From contig NZ_JACEGA010000001.1 in the NCBI RefSeq assembly GCF_014174405.1, positions 3,326,501 to 3,390,500 of the forward strand: a DNA stretch of 64,000 nucleotides, read 5' to 3'. The position numbers and the translations under genes were made by a program. This DNA comes from Variimorphobacter saccharofermentans. Its GTDB lineage: Bacteria > Bacillota > Clostridia > Lachnospirales > Lachnospiraceae. Below are positions 54,584-63,323 of this stretch, in pieces. The stretch's first letter is position 1. Every line of letters starts with the position of its first letter. The notes beneath the pieces are model-generated. The model did not search any database. It worked only from the letters and a program-made list of their open reading frames with translations, and was not told where the DNA came from.

Positions 54584-55528
54584 CTATTCCTTAATTTCCG
54601 TAAGCTTAACACGGGGATCAATAAATCCGTAAGCAAGGTCCACAATCAGGTTAGCGATTACCAGGAAAGCGCCATAGAATAGGGTGGTTCCGGAGATCAT
54701 GGTGTAATCCTGTGTCTGAATACTTAATACAAAGAATTTTCCCATACCGGGTATTGAGAATATATTTTCAACAACAAATGCACCGGTAAGAACGGCTGCT
54801 GCAATGGGTCCGAGAACAGTAATTACCGGCATAATCGCATTACGAACTGCATGCTTCCAGATTATTTTCTTCTGGGATAATCCCTTTGATTTCGCTGTCT
54901 TAATATAATCCTGACCAAGTACGTCCAGCATACTGGTTCTCATTAATCTGGAGATGGTAGCAAGGGAGCTGAAGCTAAGTGCAAAGGAGGGCAATAGTTT
55001 GCTTGCGAATGAGTCCCATCCTGTTATCGGAAAGAAGCGTATCCCCGTCCACTGGAACAGCTTCAATCCCAGGAAATACTGAAGCAATGCACCAATGATA
55101 AAGCCTGGTACGGATACACCAATAATCGCAAAAAGCATCGTGATGGTATCCCATTTTGTTCCCCTTTTCACAGCGGCTACAATACCCAATAAAATACCCA
55201 TTACCGTCGCGAAAATCAGAGCTCTGAGTCCCAGATCAAAGGAATATGGGAACGCTTGGGCAATGATATCATTAATGGGACGGTTATAATGCATTGAGAT
55301 TCCCAAGTCTCCCTTAAAAATATTCTTCATATAAATAAATAATTGCTCATATACCGGCTTGTCTAAACCGTATTTTTCATTCAGCGCAGCTAATGTTGTC
55401 TCAGGGATTGCTTTTTCTCCGATAAAGGGATCACCTGGCAATAAACGCATCATGAAAAAGGTCAAAGCAACTAATACCATTAATGTTAAAAACGCATAGA
55501 ATAATCGTTTCACTATATATTTAACCAT
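54584..55528 (-). CDS. Oligopeptide ABC transporter permease, OppB type
   Basis: A 314-residue permease starting MVKYIVKRLFYAFLTLMVLV, with GDLGISMHYNRPINDII, the coupling loop KTAKSKGLSQKKIIWKHA and the end DPRVKLTEIKE. The ATG at 55528 follows AGGAGAA. It is now the first gene of the B-C-D-F block: its oppA partner lies beyond the IS110 element. A TATAAT lies about 25 bases upstream without a convincing -35 box. Confidence 0.92.
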   Translation of the reverse strand: MVKYIVKRLFYAFLTLMVLVALTFFMMRLLPGDPFIGEKAIPETTLAALNEKYGLDKPVYEQLFIYMKNIFKGDLGISMHYNRPINDIIAQAFPYSFDLGLRALIFATVMGILLGIVAAVKRGTKWDTITMLFAIIGVSVPGFIIGALLQYFLGLKLFQWTGIRFFPITGWDSFASKLLPSFALSFSSLATISRLMRTSMLDVLGQDYIKTAKSKGLSQKKIIWKHAVRNAIMPVITVLGPIAAAVLTGAFVVENIFSIPGMGKFFVLSIQTQDYTMISGTTLFYGAFLVIANLIVDLAYGFIDPRVKLTEIKE

Positions 55529-55566
55529 TTGCAGTTCTCCTCGTATTATATAGTAGTAGTGTTTAT

Positions 55567-55670
55567 AGTCCCTCTCCAAGGACTGTATGCTATACTGTTA
55601 GAGACACTGTGGATTGGTTTGTTTCTCCTACCACTCGATGGTTACAGAAAGGCTCCAACCACAGTCTCTT
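55567..55670 (+). ncRNA. Structured region upstream of the IS110 transposase; bridge RNA candidate
   Basis: A long stem pairs AGAGACACTGTGGATTGG (55600-55617) with CCAACCACAGTCTCT (55655-55669), with only small bulges. An inner ACCA/TGGT hairpin lies in the loop, and a short AGTCC/GGACT hairpin lies before it (55567-55584). In IS110-group elements the noncoding left end encodes a bridge RNA of about 180 bases that pairs with donor and target DNA. Position and structure fit, but no guide sequences were identified. Confidence 0.45.
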
Positions 55671-55786
55671 TGTATATTTGTTAATCAGTTAGATACCGCA
55701 TGACGGTTTATTTAGAACGAGGTTACAATCGCAAGGAGTCCCAGTGGTTCCAAACAGTGTCAAATACATTTCAAAGGAGTATTGCT

Positions 55787-56962
55787 ATGATATACGCAGG
55801 AATTGATATTGCTAAGGATAAGCATGACTGCTTTATCACTAACTCAGATGGTGAAGTACTTTTTAAGGCATTTACCATTCCAAACAACCTAGATGGTTTT
55901 GATGAGCTTTATCAGAAAATTCAGTCTGTTACAGATGATTTAACCAAAGTAAAAGTAGGCCTTGAAGCCACTGGACACTACAGTTATAACATCTTGGGAT
56001 ATCTTCTTGATAAAGGTCTGACCACCTTTGTTATCAATCCGTTACATACCAATCTTTACAGAAAAAGTCTAAGCCTTAGAAAGACGAAAACGGATAAAGT
56101 TGATGCCCATACGATTGCTACAATGCTCATGTCTGATGTGAACTTAAAGTCCTACTCAGACACATCTTATCACAATGAGGAACTGAAGTCACTAACTCGT
56201 TATCGCTTTGATAAAGTGAAAGAACGGGCAAAACTCAAACAATCAATTTCTCGTCTGGTAACAATTCTATTTCCCGAATTAGAGAAATTGGTTCCCACCC
56301 TTCATATGGCATCTGTTTATGACCTACTTTTTGAGCTGTCAAGTGTATCCGACATCGCTTCAGTACATTTAACCAGGCTGACAAACCTCCTAAACACATC
56401 TTCGAAAGGCCGCTATGGTAAAGATACGGCTATTCTTTTCAGAGAAGCTGCAAGAACCTCGATTGGCTCTCATATGCCTGCCAAATCTCTGGAACTAAAA
56501 CATACCATCCGCCTGATTCGGGAATTGGATTCCGAGATTTCTGAAATTGAATCAGAAATCAAATCCATCATGGATAAAATCAATTCGCCAATTCTAAGCA
56601 TTCCGGGTATTAACTACCGCATGGGTTCTATGATTATTGCTGAAATAGGTGATTTCAGTAGATTTGATTCTCCTGATAAGATACTTGCTTATGCAGGATT
56701 ATCGCCTTCTACATATCAATCAGGTCAATTGGAATCATCGTATTCACATATGGAAAAACGTGGCTCCAGGTATCTTAGATATGCTTTGTTCAATGCAACA
56801 AAATTTGTATGCCATTGGGATCCGACTTTTGCTGCTTACTTAGAGAAAAAACGCTCTGAAGGTAAGCATTATAACGTAGCCATTTCACATGCTGCCAAAA
56901 AACTTGTCAGAGTGATTTATCAGCTAGAAAGATCTGGACAATCCTATATCAAAGCATCTTAG
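55787..56962 (+). CDS. IS110-family transposase (DEDD recombinase)
   Basis: A 391-residue recombinase. The N-terminal RuvC-like DEDD domain shows the acidic residues in AGIDIAKDKHDCF, GLEATGHYSYN and KTDKVDAHTIA. A coiled region lies at about 170-270. The C-terminal Transposase_20 domain has SIPGINYRMGSMIIAEIGDF and LAYAGLSPSTYQSGQ with the likely nucleophilic serine. The start at 55787 is chosen because AAAGGAG lies upstream and the domain begins at once. All key residues are present, so the enzyme may be active. Confidence 0.93.
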   Translation: MIYAGIDIAKDKHDCFITNSDGEVLFKAFTIPNNLDGFDELYQKIQSVTDDLTKVKVGLEATGHYSYNILGYLLDKGLTTFVINPLHTNLYRKSLSLRKTKTDKVDAHTIATMLMSDVNLKSYSDTSYHNEELKSLTRYRFDKVKERAKLKQSISRLVTILFPELEKLVPTLHMASVYDLLFELSSVSDIASVHLTRLTNLLNTSSKGRYGKDTAILFREAARTSIGSHMPAKSLELKHTIRLIRELDSEISEIESEIKSIMDKINSPILSIPGINYRMGSMIIAEIGDFSRFDSPDKILAYAGLSPSTYQSGQLESSYSHMEKRGSRYLRYALFNATKFVCHWDPTFAAYLEKKRSEGKHYNVAISHAAKKLVRVIYQLERSGQSYIKAS

Positions 56963-57183
56963 ATCTCTTAATATAAATATCTCCTTTTTGAGCATCCGCG
57001 AAGATGCTCTATTTGTCATGCAGTTATCAATGTTCAAATTTGCTTGAAATGCATTTACACAATTCATTCAAAAAATTTTAAATTAGTCTTGACTTTTAAT
57101 AGTTAGTCTTTCTTTATGTTCCGTATTAGGCAATTGCAGAATTCTGAGGATGTCTAAATTGTGTATGCAACAGATACATATTC

Positions 57184-57537
57184 CTGCGTAGAATCGCTCC
57201 TTCCGCAATGGTTTGCTTCGGGACTTATAGTTTCGCAATTAACTAATACTCCATATAAGTAGATTAAGATAATATCGTCAACCTACTGCATAGGATTATT
57301 CCTATGTAGCTCACAAGTACATTTTTCTTGTGGTTATGATACCTTGTTGCCCTATATTACTTTTCGAAAACCAGCCCGATGATGTAATAGTTTAAATCAC
57401 TAAAGTATCATGCAATCGTTCTCTGTCAAAAAGTAATATAGGACGGCAATTCTCTCAATCTATATCTGATAGGTAATGCGAAACTGCATAATAGTTTGCA
57501 TCTTGCAAACCATGATATTACTTATATTGTTCCGCAG
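57184..57537. repeat. Nested foldback structure of about 354 bp
   Basis: Collinear complementary blocks close onto one centre: CTGCG/CGCAG at the ends, ATGGTTTGC (57208-57216) with GCAAACCAT (57505-57513), AGTTTCGCA (57229-57237) with TGCGAAACT (57477-57485), and the perfect 14-base pair CCTATATTACTTTT (57351-57364) with its complement (57429-57442). The left arm carries an extra 80 bases with two own hairpins (CATAGGA/TCCTATG and CACAAG/CTTGTG), and the right arm has GTTTGC/GCAAAC. It may be a decayed foldback element or a large structured RNA. Confidence 0.65.
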
Positions 57538-57624
57538 TTACCAATTAATATGTTTGCTGTTCTATTATACTAATCTCTTCGACATTTTTCGTTAGGGAAT
57601 CATTGGGGTTTTCTTTTCATGAAA

Positions 57625-57654
57625 GGAAGTGCGAGCCTAATATCCCGCACTTCC
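57625..57654 (-). terminator. Terminator-like hairpin after oppA2
   Basis: Perfect nine-base arms GGAAGTGCG/CGCACTTCC with a 12-base loop, followed on the minus strand by only three T. It lies 33 bases after the oppA2 stop. Partial termination here would make more binding protein than permease. Confidence 0.65.
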
Positions 57655-57687
57655 AATAATCATTCATAAAACTTAGCACTTAGATTA

Positions 57688-59385
57688 TTATTTTGCTAAT
57701 TTTACGTATTTGAAATTCATATCCTGGAATGCTGTTCTAATAACACCGGATTCGATTTTGCCACTATAGATATAATCTCTGGATCTCCAGTAGATAGGTC
57801 CAATCGGAAGATCTTCCATTAACTGTTTTTCAAGTTCCACTAAATAACCAAAACGGGTATTAAGATCTAATTCTGTACGAACCTTGCCTAATAACTCATC
57901 ATATGCTGCATTGCTATAGCTTGTATGATTGTTACCATTACCAGTCTCAAACATATCAAGGAAGGTCATAGGATCATTATAGTCCGGGCCCCATCCAGCG
58001 AATACAATGGAGAAATCCTTATTTGACATTCTTTCAATTCTACTCTTGAATGGCATAGATTCTACCTGTACATCGATACCAAGATTTACCTTTAACTGTT
58101 CCTGAACGAAGGCCGCATTCTTGATTGCTGTATCCGTATCATCACAGATCATGGAAAGGGTTATGGTGTCTACTCCTAATTCTTCTAACGCTTTTGCATA
58201 GTATTCCTTTGCTTTCGCTACATCTACAGTAGGAACTAAGCTGCCTACTTCTTCATTAAACTTCTTGGATAAACCGTTAATAGCAGGAGCTGTAAAGGAA
58301 ACTGCAGGTTTGGAGGTATTCTTAACAATACTATCAACAAAGGCCTGTTTGTCCAACGCATAAGTTATCGCTTTACGAAGATTAGCATTTGCCAACTGGG
58401 AATCCGTTAAATTGTACTCTAAATAGAAGGTAGAACCATCATCGTAGGTGAGTACTGGGAAGTTCTCAGTTTTCATTAATGCTGCCTGCTCACCGTTGAT
58501 ATTTGTTAAATCCAATTCTCCGGCCTTGAAGGCATTTAATGCAGCATTGGTATCATTAATCATGACGAAATTAATCTTTTCTAATTCAATTTGATCTGCT
58601 GCATAGTAATCCGGGTTCTTTTCAAGAACAATCTTGCTCTCATGCTCCCAGGATGCTATTCTAAATGCACCATTGTATACCATCTTATCTGAATCGGTAC
58701 CATAAGCAGTACCAAATTCGTTATACGCTTTCTCATTTACCGGAGCAAATACACCGAATGCTAATGTATCAAGGAAATAAGCTGTAGGATTTTCAAGAGT
58801 TACCTCAAGTACATAATCGGATACTGCCTTAAAACCAAGCTCCTCTGCACCTACTTCTCCCTGATTGTATGCAAGACCATTTTTAAATACATAACCAAAA
58901 TATGCATAGTCTGCAGCGAATTCAGGAGTTAAAAGCGCTTTCCAGGCAAATACGAAGTCATTTGCTGTTACGGGCTCTCCGTTGGACCATTTCATATTAT
59001 CGCGAAGATTAAAGGTATATACTAAACCATCGTCGCTCACTGTCCAGTCCTTCGCAACACCAGGAACAACCTTATCATTCTCATCTAACATAACAAGGTT
59101 TTCAATTACGTGACGTATTACAGAAAAGGATGTGGTATCTGTCGTTGTTACTGAAAATAATTCCGGTGGTTCAGAAGTGATATTAACTGTAATGGCATTT
59201 GCTTCTGCTGTACCTGGATACAGAGTTCTGTCATTGGTTGCCTGTGTATCCTCGTTATTTGTCTCAGTACCGGAATTCTGCTCAGTCGAATTGTTTACTT
59301 CCGGTTCCTTTGTGCCACATGCTGTTAGCATGGAAGCTGAAATTGATATAGCCAACATGGCTGCAAGTATTTTTTTCAATTTCAT
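57688..59385 (-). CDS. oppA: Peptide-binding lipoprotein, family 5 (OppA type)
   Basis: A 565-residue binding protein with lipobox LTAC (C23), an Asn/Thr/Glu linker and a family 5 fold: VYTFNLRDNMKWSNGEPVTA, YYAADQIELEKINFVMI, YNLTDSQLANANLRKAITYA and VFAGWGPDYNDPMTFLDMFE, the last a typical OppA motif. The start at 59385 follows AAAGGAGG; a longer frame would add 27 residues before a normal signal peptide. It is the partner of oppBCDF at 55528-51544, from which it is separated by the IS110 element. Confidence 0.92.
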   Translation of the reverse strand: MKLKKILAAMLAISISASMLTACGTKEPEVNNSTEQNSGTETNNEDTQATNDRTLYPGTAEANAITVNITSEPPELFSVTTTDTTSFSVIRHVIENLVMLDENDKVVPGVAKDWTVSDDGLVYTFNLRDNMKWSNGEPVTANDFVFAWKALLTPEFAADYAYFGYVFKNGLAYNQGEVGAEELGFKAVSDYVLEVTLENPTAYFLDTLAFGVFAPVNEKAYNEFGTAYGTDSDKMVYNGAFRIASWEHESKIVLEKNPDYYAADQIELEKINFVMINDTNAALNAFKAGELDLTNINGEQAALMKTENFPVLTYDDGSTFYLEYNLTDSQLANANLRKAITYALDKQAFVDSIVKNTSKPAVSFTAPAINGLSKKFNEEVGSLVPTVDVAKAKEYYAKALEELGVDTITLSMICDDTDTAIKNAAFVQEQLKVNLGIDVQVESMPFKSRIERMSNKDFSIVFAGWGPDYNDPMTFLDMFETGNGNNHTSYSNAAYDELLGKVRTELDLNTRFGYLVELEKQLMEDLPIGPIYWRSRDYIYSGKIESGVIRTAFQDMNFKYVKLAK

Positions 59386-59575
59386 AAAATATTTCCTCCT
59401 TTTTTTGATTAGAACTAAGATTCTGCCTTGGAAGAATCCTGCAGCTTGCTTTGCAAGCTTTGTCAAGTGCGGCCAGTTTAACTGGCTTCATCTAAAGAGC
59501 TTCACAGAAGCTCTTTTCTTTCTGTGTATTCATCCTGCCTAAAGGCATTTATGCAATAGGATAAACTTTCCTGTT
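59386..59575 (-). promoter_or_regulatory. Multi-hairpin 5' leader of oppA2
   Basis: Between the early terminator and the ATG the leader holds three perfect hairpins: AAAGAGCTTC/GAAGCTCTTT (59494-59503 and 59507-59516), GCCAGTT/AACTGGC (59472-59486) and AGCTTGC/GCAAGCT (59443-59459), plus a weaker ATCCT/AGGAT stem. No T-box sequence or other riboswitch class was recognised. A conserved regulatory leader is possible. Confidence 0.45.
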
Positions 59576-59579
59576 ACAT

Positions 59580-59607
59580 AAAAAAGAAGTATATTATCAT
59601 ACACTTC
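59580..59607 (-). terminator. Early intrinsic terminator in the oppA2 leader (attenuator candidate)
   Basis: On the minus strand GAAGTGTAT pairs with ATATACTTC (one G-U pair) around four bases and is followed by six T. It lies about 20-50 bases after the predicted start from the promoter at 59635-59663 and about 200 bases before the gene. No gene ends here on this strand, so it probably controls how many transcripts reach oppA2. Confidence 0.65.
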
Positions 59608-59634
59608 CTTGGTATAATTGATGTTTGCTTTTCA

Positions 59635-59663
59635 ATCATAATACATAAAAGTATTTTAGTCAA
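59635..59663 (-). promoter_or_regulatory. Promoter of oppA2
   Basis: TTGACT and TATGAT (five of six matches each) are separated by exactly 17 bases on the minus strand. The leader to the ATG at 59385 would be about 240 bases. Confidence 0.7.
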
Positions 59664-59778
59664 TATTAATACTATTATTGACATAAATTAGTTTCATTTA
59701 GCATCTTTTCCCATTGTGGTATCATATTCCATTTTCTTAATCTGTACATTTTCTAATTACTCCCCTTCATAGTTCAAT

Positions 59779-59806
59779 CACCATTTACTGAAGACTTCAT
59801 ATAATG
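59779..59806 (+). promoter_or_regulatory. Candidate sigma-K promoter of dpaAB
   Basis: CACC and CATATAATG are 15 bases apart, close to the sigma-K pattern (AC-rich -35, CATAnnnTA -10) with one mismatch in the -10 box. The start would lie only about 16 bases before the ATG. Sigma-K control is known for spoVF in Bacillus subtilis; here it is inferred. Confidence 0.35.
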
Positions 59807-59827
59807 TGACATAAAGGAGTGAAAGAT

Positions 59828-60703
59828 ATGTCCATTCAATATGATATTGGAATATTCGGCGGAGACCGACGTCAGATGTATATGGCAGAAGCATTTCTAC
59901 AAAAGGGGTATCGTGTAGCAATTTACAGTCTTGACGGGACCATACAGCATAAAAAGTGCAATCAGATGTCGACTCTGAGCGAACTATTTGAAAAATGTAA
60001 GGTACTCATAGGTCCTATTCCTGTATCAAGGGATCAGGTTACGATTACTTCAAAAATTATTAACACTGATCTAACCATTGCGCATGTTGCGTATTTGTTA
60101 ACACAGGAACACACCTTTATAGGCGGAGCAATACCTTCTCCCATTACCGAATTATGTGATAATAAACAGATCCCATATTATGATCTCATGAAAAACGAGA
60201 AAATAACCATTTTAAACGCAATTGCTACTGCAGAAGGAACCATAATGGAGGCAATTGCATCAAGTGGACGAAATCTGCATGGTAGCAATTGTCTGGTTTT
60301 GGGTTATGGTCGTTGTGCTAAGGTACTCGCTGCGAAGCTAAAAGCGCTGGATGCATATGTAACAGTGGCAGCACGCTCAAAGGATGCCCTGGCTTATGCA
60401 GAGGCTGCCGGACTTCTGACTGTATATTTACCCGATATAAAATGTATTTTACCTTCCTATCACTATATCTTTAACACCATACCGAGCCTAGTATTGGATA
60501 AAGATGCCTTAGAACTAGTAGATAAGGATGTTACCATTATAGATATTGCCTCTGCTCCTGGCGGAGTGGATTACGAATATGCAAAACAGCAGAATATAAA
60601 TGCCCGACTGTGTCTCGGATTGCCTGCGAAAGTGGCCCCAAAAACCTCAGCCGATATCTTAGTAACTGAAATTTATGGATTATTGAAAGAAGTGATAACA
60701 TGA
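59828..60703 (+). CDS. dpaA: Dipicolinate synthase subunit A
   Basis: A 291-residue protein of the SpoVFA/DpaA family, which with DpaB oxidises dihydrodipicolinate to dipicolinic acid in the mother cell. The N-terminal domain has DIGIFGGDRRQMYMAEAFLQ; the dinucleotide-binding domain has CLVLGYGRCAKVLAAKLKA. IDIASAPGGVDYEYAK and CLGLPAKVAPKTSADIL are typical of the end. The ATG at 59828 follows AAAGGAG by eight bases; a GTG at 59819 overlaps that site. It overlaps dpaB by four bases. Confidence 0.94.
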   Translation: MSIQYDIGIFGGDRRQMYMAEAFLQKGYRVAIYSLDGTIQHKKCNQMSTLSELFEKCKVLIGPIPVSRDQVTITSKIINTDLTIAHVAYLLTQEHTFIGGAIPSPITELCDNKQIPYYDLMKNEKITILNAIATAEGTIMEAIASSGRNLHGSNCLVLGYGRCAKVLAAKLKALDAYVTVAARSKDALAYAEAAGLLTVYLPDIKCILPSYHYIFNTIPSLVLDKDALELVDKDVTIIDIASAPGGVDYEYAKQQNINARLCLGLPAKVAPKTSADILVTEIYGLLKEVIT

Positions 60704-61287
60704 CTCTTAGCGGAAAAAATGTAGGTGTGGCCCTGACCGGATCTTACTGTACCTTTGATAAGGTCTTTCTTCAAATAGAACGGCTAGTGCAGGAAAAAGC
60801 CAATGTATATACCATATTTTCCGATCGTTCTCAGATCACAGATACTCGATTTGGAAAGGCAGAAGATTTTCTTAACAAAGCGATGTCAATTACAGGAAAC
60901 GATCCTATAACCACCATTGTTGACGCAGAGAAATTAGGTCCAAAAAATATTCTGGACATTATTGTGATTGCCCCCTGTACTGGTAATACCCTGGCAAAAA
61001 TGGCAAATGCCATAACTGATTCACCAGTTTTAATGGCCGCAAAGGGACTTCTGAGAAATGGTAAACCCATTGTAATTGCTATCGCTACGAATGATGCCCT
61101 TAGTAATAATCTGAAGAATATCGGTTTATTAATCAATACCAAGAGCATCTATTTTGTACCCTTCGGTCAGGATAATTATATGGGAAAACCTTATTCTATG
61201 ATTTCTCATTTTAATCTAATCGTTCCAACGCTGGAGGAAGCCCTGGAGGGAAGGCAGTTGCAACCAATCCTTATGCCCCCTCAATAA
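60700..61287 (+). CDS. dpaB: Dipicolinate synthase subunit B
   Basis: A 195-residue flavoprotein-fold subunit (SpoVFB). It has VGVALTGSYCTFDKVFLQIE, a phosphate-binding SDRS, VIAPCTGNTLAKMANAITD and FVPFGQDNYMGKPYSMISHF. The ATG overlaps the dpaA stop, so both subunits are made together. Its presence implies that the organism forms heat-resistant endospores and does not need the Etf-based alternative known from Clostridium perfringens. Confidence 0.94.
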   Translation: MTLSGKNVGVALTGSYCTFDKVFLQIERLVQEKANVYTIFSDRSQITDTRFGKAEDFLNKAMSITGNDPITTIVDAEKLGPKNILDIIVIAPCTGNTLAKMANAITDSPVLMAAKGLLRNGKPIVIAIATNDALSNNLKNIGLLINTKSIYFVPFGQDNYMGKPYSMISHFNLIVPTLEEALEGRQLQPILMPPQ

Positions 61288-61472
61288 AGATAACGTTCAT
61301 TTATATAGAAAGATTAGCAATTCACATACGTAGTATATATGCTTTAGAAATAATATTAAAAAGCAAGGGAGCTTTACGTTCTGATTAAATTCTTCGTTCA
61401 GGATAAAAGCTTCCTTTGTCAATGTATAGTAAGATGTCTTTAGTCGCCAAAAGCGGCAGAATGGAGGAAACT

Positions 61473-63323
61473 ATGTGCGGAATCGCCGGCTTTTGTAACA
61501 TTAATCGTGATTATACAAAGGAGACCAGCAAATGGTATGGTATCTTAAAAAAAATGCAGAGATCCCTCATTCATCGTGGTCCTGATGATGAAGGCGATAT
61601 GATATATCCTCAGGTAGGGCTGGCTCATACCAGGCTATCGATCATTGATCGTAATCGCGGGCACCAGCCAATCACCAGGGAAATGTTCGGAAATTCCTAT
61701 ACTATCATATACAACGGGGAGCTCTATAACACAGATGAACTTAGAAATAATCTGAAACGTATGGGATTTTTATTTAAAACTCATACGGATACAGAAGTTA
61801 TATTAGCTGGATTTATGACTTTCGGAACTGAATTTGTAAAAGAAATGAATGGAATATTCTCCTTTGCCATATGGGATGACAATATAAAATCTCTATATCT
61901 GGTCCGGGACCGTCTGGGTGTAAAGCCTCTCTTCTATACACTACACGATGAAACCCTTATCTTTTCATCGGAAATTAAATCCTTGTTTGAGTATCCAGAT
62001 GTACAACCGCAGATTGATTCAAATGGACTTTGTGAGGTATTTGGATTAGGTCCTGCAAAATCATATGGCAGCGGTGTCTTTAAGAATGTTCACGAGGTTT
62101 TAGCTGGTAATGTACTTATCTTCAATGAATATGGCCTGAAGGAATCCCCTTATTGGACTCTTGTTAGTGCTCCCCATGAGGAAACCTATGAGCAGACTGT
62201 GGAAAAGACATCTTTCCTGGTATATGACGCTGTGAAACGACAAATGATATCGGATGTACCGATCTGTACCTTTTTGTCCGGTGGAGTTGACAGTAGTCTT
62301 GTAACCGCTATCTGTGCAAAGGAGCTCGGTAAAATCGGACATCAGTTAGAGAGCTACTCCTTCGACTTTGTGGACAATGCAAAGCATTTCAAGTCAAATT
62401 CCTTCCAACCATCCCAGGACCGTCCCTATGTTGATATCATGTTAAAGCATGTAGATAGTAAGCATACGTATCTGGAATGCGATAATCTACATCTGGCCGA
62501 TTATTTGTATCAGGCAGTGGATGCAAGGGACCTTCCCAATATGGCTGATATCGAATCCTCCCTAATGTACTTCTGTAAGGAGGTTGCTAAGAATAACAAG
62601 GTGGCTCTAACCGGAGAATGCGCTGATGAAATCTTTGGAGGATATCCGTGGTTTCATAATCCGGAAATTATGGCCTTAAACACTTTCCCCTGGTCTAAGA
62701 ATATGGAACCCCGTAAGCTTCTCCTGTCGGACGATTTACTCGCTTCCGTGGATTTAGACGGTTATGTATTGGCTGCATACGAGAAATCCATTGCCGAGAC
62801 ACCACGTCTGGCGGGAGAAGGACCTACAGAAGCACGTCGCAGGGAAATTGCATACCTAAATCTAAAATGGTTTATGGTGACTCTTCTCGATCGTATGGAC
62901 CGATGCAGCATGTATTCCGGCCTGGAAGCCAGGGTTCCCTTTGCTGATCATCGCATAGTAGAATACATCTGGAATGTTCCTTGGGAGATGAAATGCCCCA
63001 ACGGAGTAGTGAAGGGATTACTTCGGGATGCCGGTAAAGGACTGATTCCCGATGAAATTCTATACCGTAGAAAGAGCCCCTATCCAAAAACCTATCATCC
63101 GGACTATGAGAAATTATTAGGTGACCGGCTTCTTGAGGTACTCTCCGATCCCAATGCGCCGATTCACCCTCTTGTCGACGTAAAAAAAATCAAAGCCTTC
63201 CTGAACTCACCATCCGATTACGGGAAGCCCTGGTACGGACAGCTGATGGCTGGCCCCCAGCTAATAGCATATCTGTTGCAGGTGAATTACTGGCTGGAGA
63301 AATACCACATCCAATTACTTTAG
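61473..63323 (+). CDS. asnB: Asparagine synthetase (glutamine-hydrolysing), class II
   Basis: A 616-residue enzyme. The start at 61473 is fixed by the nucleophilic Cys2 (MCGIAGFCNI) and by GGAGG five bases upstream; a longer frame would block the glutaminase. The glutaminase half has RSLIHRGPDDEGD and YNGELYNTDELR. The synthetase half has the ATP pyrophosphatase loop FLSGGVDSSLVTAI and LTGECADEIFGGYPWFHNPE. Being next to dpaAB suggests a sporulation role like AsnO of Bacillus subtilis, which is inference. The leader has an imperfect CAAGGGAGCTTT/AAAGCTTCCTTTG stem (about 61364-61419). Confidence 0.94.
   Translation: MCGIAGFCNINRDYTKETSKWYGILKKMQRSLIHRGPDDEGDMIYPQVGLAHTRLSIIDRNRGHQPITREMFGNSYTIIYNGELYNTDELRNNLKRMGFLFKTHTDTEVILAGFMTFGTEFVKEMNGIFSFAIWDDNIKSLYLVRDRLGVKPLFYTLHDETLIFSSEIKSLFEYPDVQPQIDSNGLCEVFGLGPAKSYGSGVFKNVHEVLAGNVLIFNEYGLKESPYWTLVSAPHEETYEQTVEKTSFLVYDAVKRQMISDVPICTFLSGGVDSSLVTAICAKELGKIGHQLESYSFDFVDNAKHFKSNSFQPSQDRPYVDIMLKHVDSKHTYLECDNLHLADYLYQAVDARDLPNMADIESSLMYFCKEVAKNNKVALTGECADEIFGGYPWFHNPEIMALNTFPWSKNMEPRKLLLSDDLLASVDLDGYVLAAYEKSIAETPRLAGEGPTEARRREIAYLNLKWFMVTLLDRMDRCSMYSGLEARVPFADHRIVEYIWNVPWEMKCPNGVVKGLLRDAGKGLIPDEILYRRKSPYPKTYHPDYEKLLGDRLLEVLSDPNAPIHPLVDVKKIKAFLNSPSDYGKPWYGQLMAGPQLIAYLLQVNYWLEKYHIQLL

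Larger units (their letters stand above)
55567..57010 (+). mobile_element. IS110-family insertion element, ends approximate
   Basis: It consists of a structured left flank, an intact transposase gene and a short right flank with a GAGCATC/GATGCTC hairpin (56990-57009). It lies between oppA2 and oppB2 in opposite orientation to them. IS110 elements lack clear terminal inverted repeats and target duplications, so the true ends cannot be set by eye. The coordinates given only enclose the structured parts. Confidence 0.6.
56963..57687. other. Long noncoding stretch between the IS110 gene and oppA2
   Basis: No convincing gene is seen in 725 bases. It holds the right flank of the IS element, a foldback structure (57184-57537) and the oppA2 terminator. 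The stretch 57010-57180 is AT-rich with no recognised feature. Confidence 0.6.

Noticed and set aside
59386..59628. T-box or known riboswitch in the oppA2 leader
   Set aside because: No T-box consensus (TGGNACCGCG) and no recognised aptamer core; kept only as an unknown leader.
59674..59702. TTGACA on the plus strand as dpaA promoter
   Set aside because: A perfect -35 word without any -10 box at 15-19 bases; the sigma-K-like pair nearer the gene is a better candidate.
61416..61472. Longer N-terminus for asparagine synthetase
   Set aside because: The catalytic cysteine must be residue 2 after Met removal, which fixes the start at 61473.
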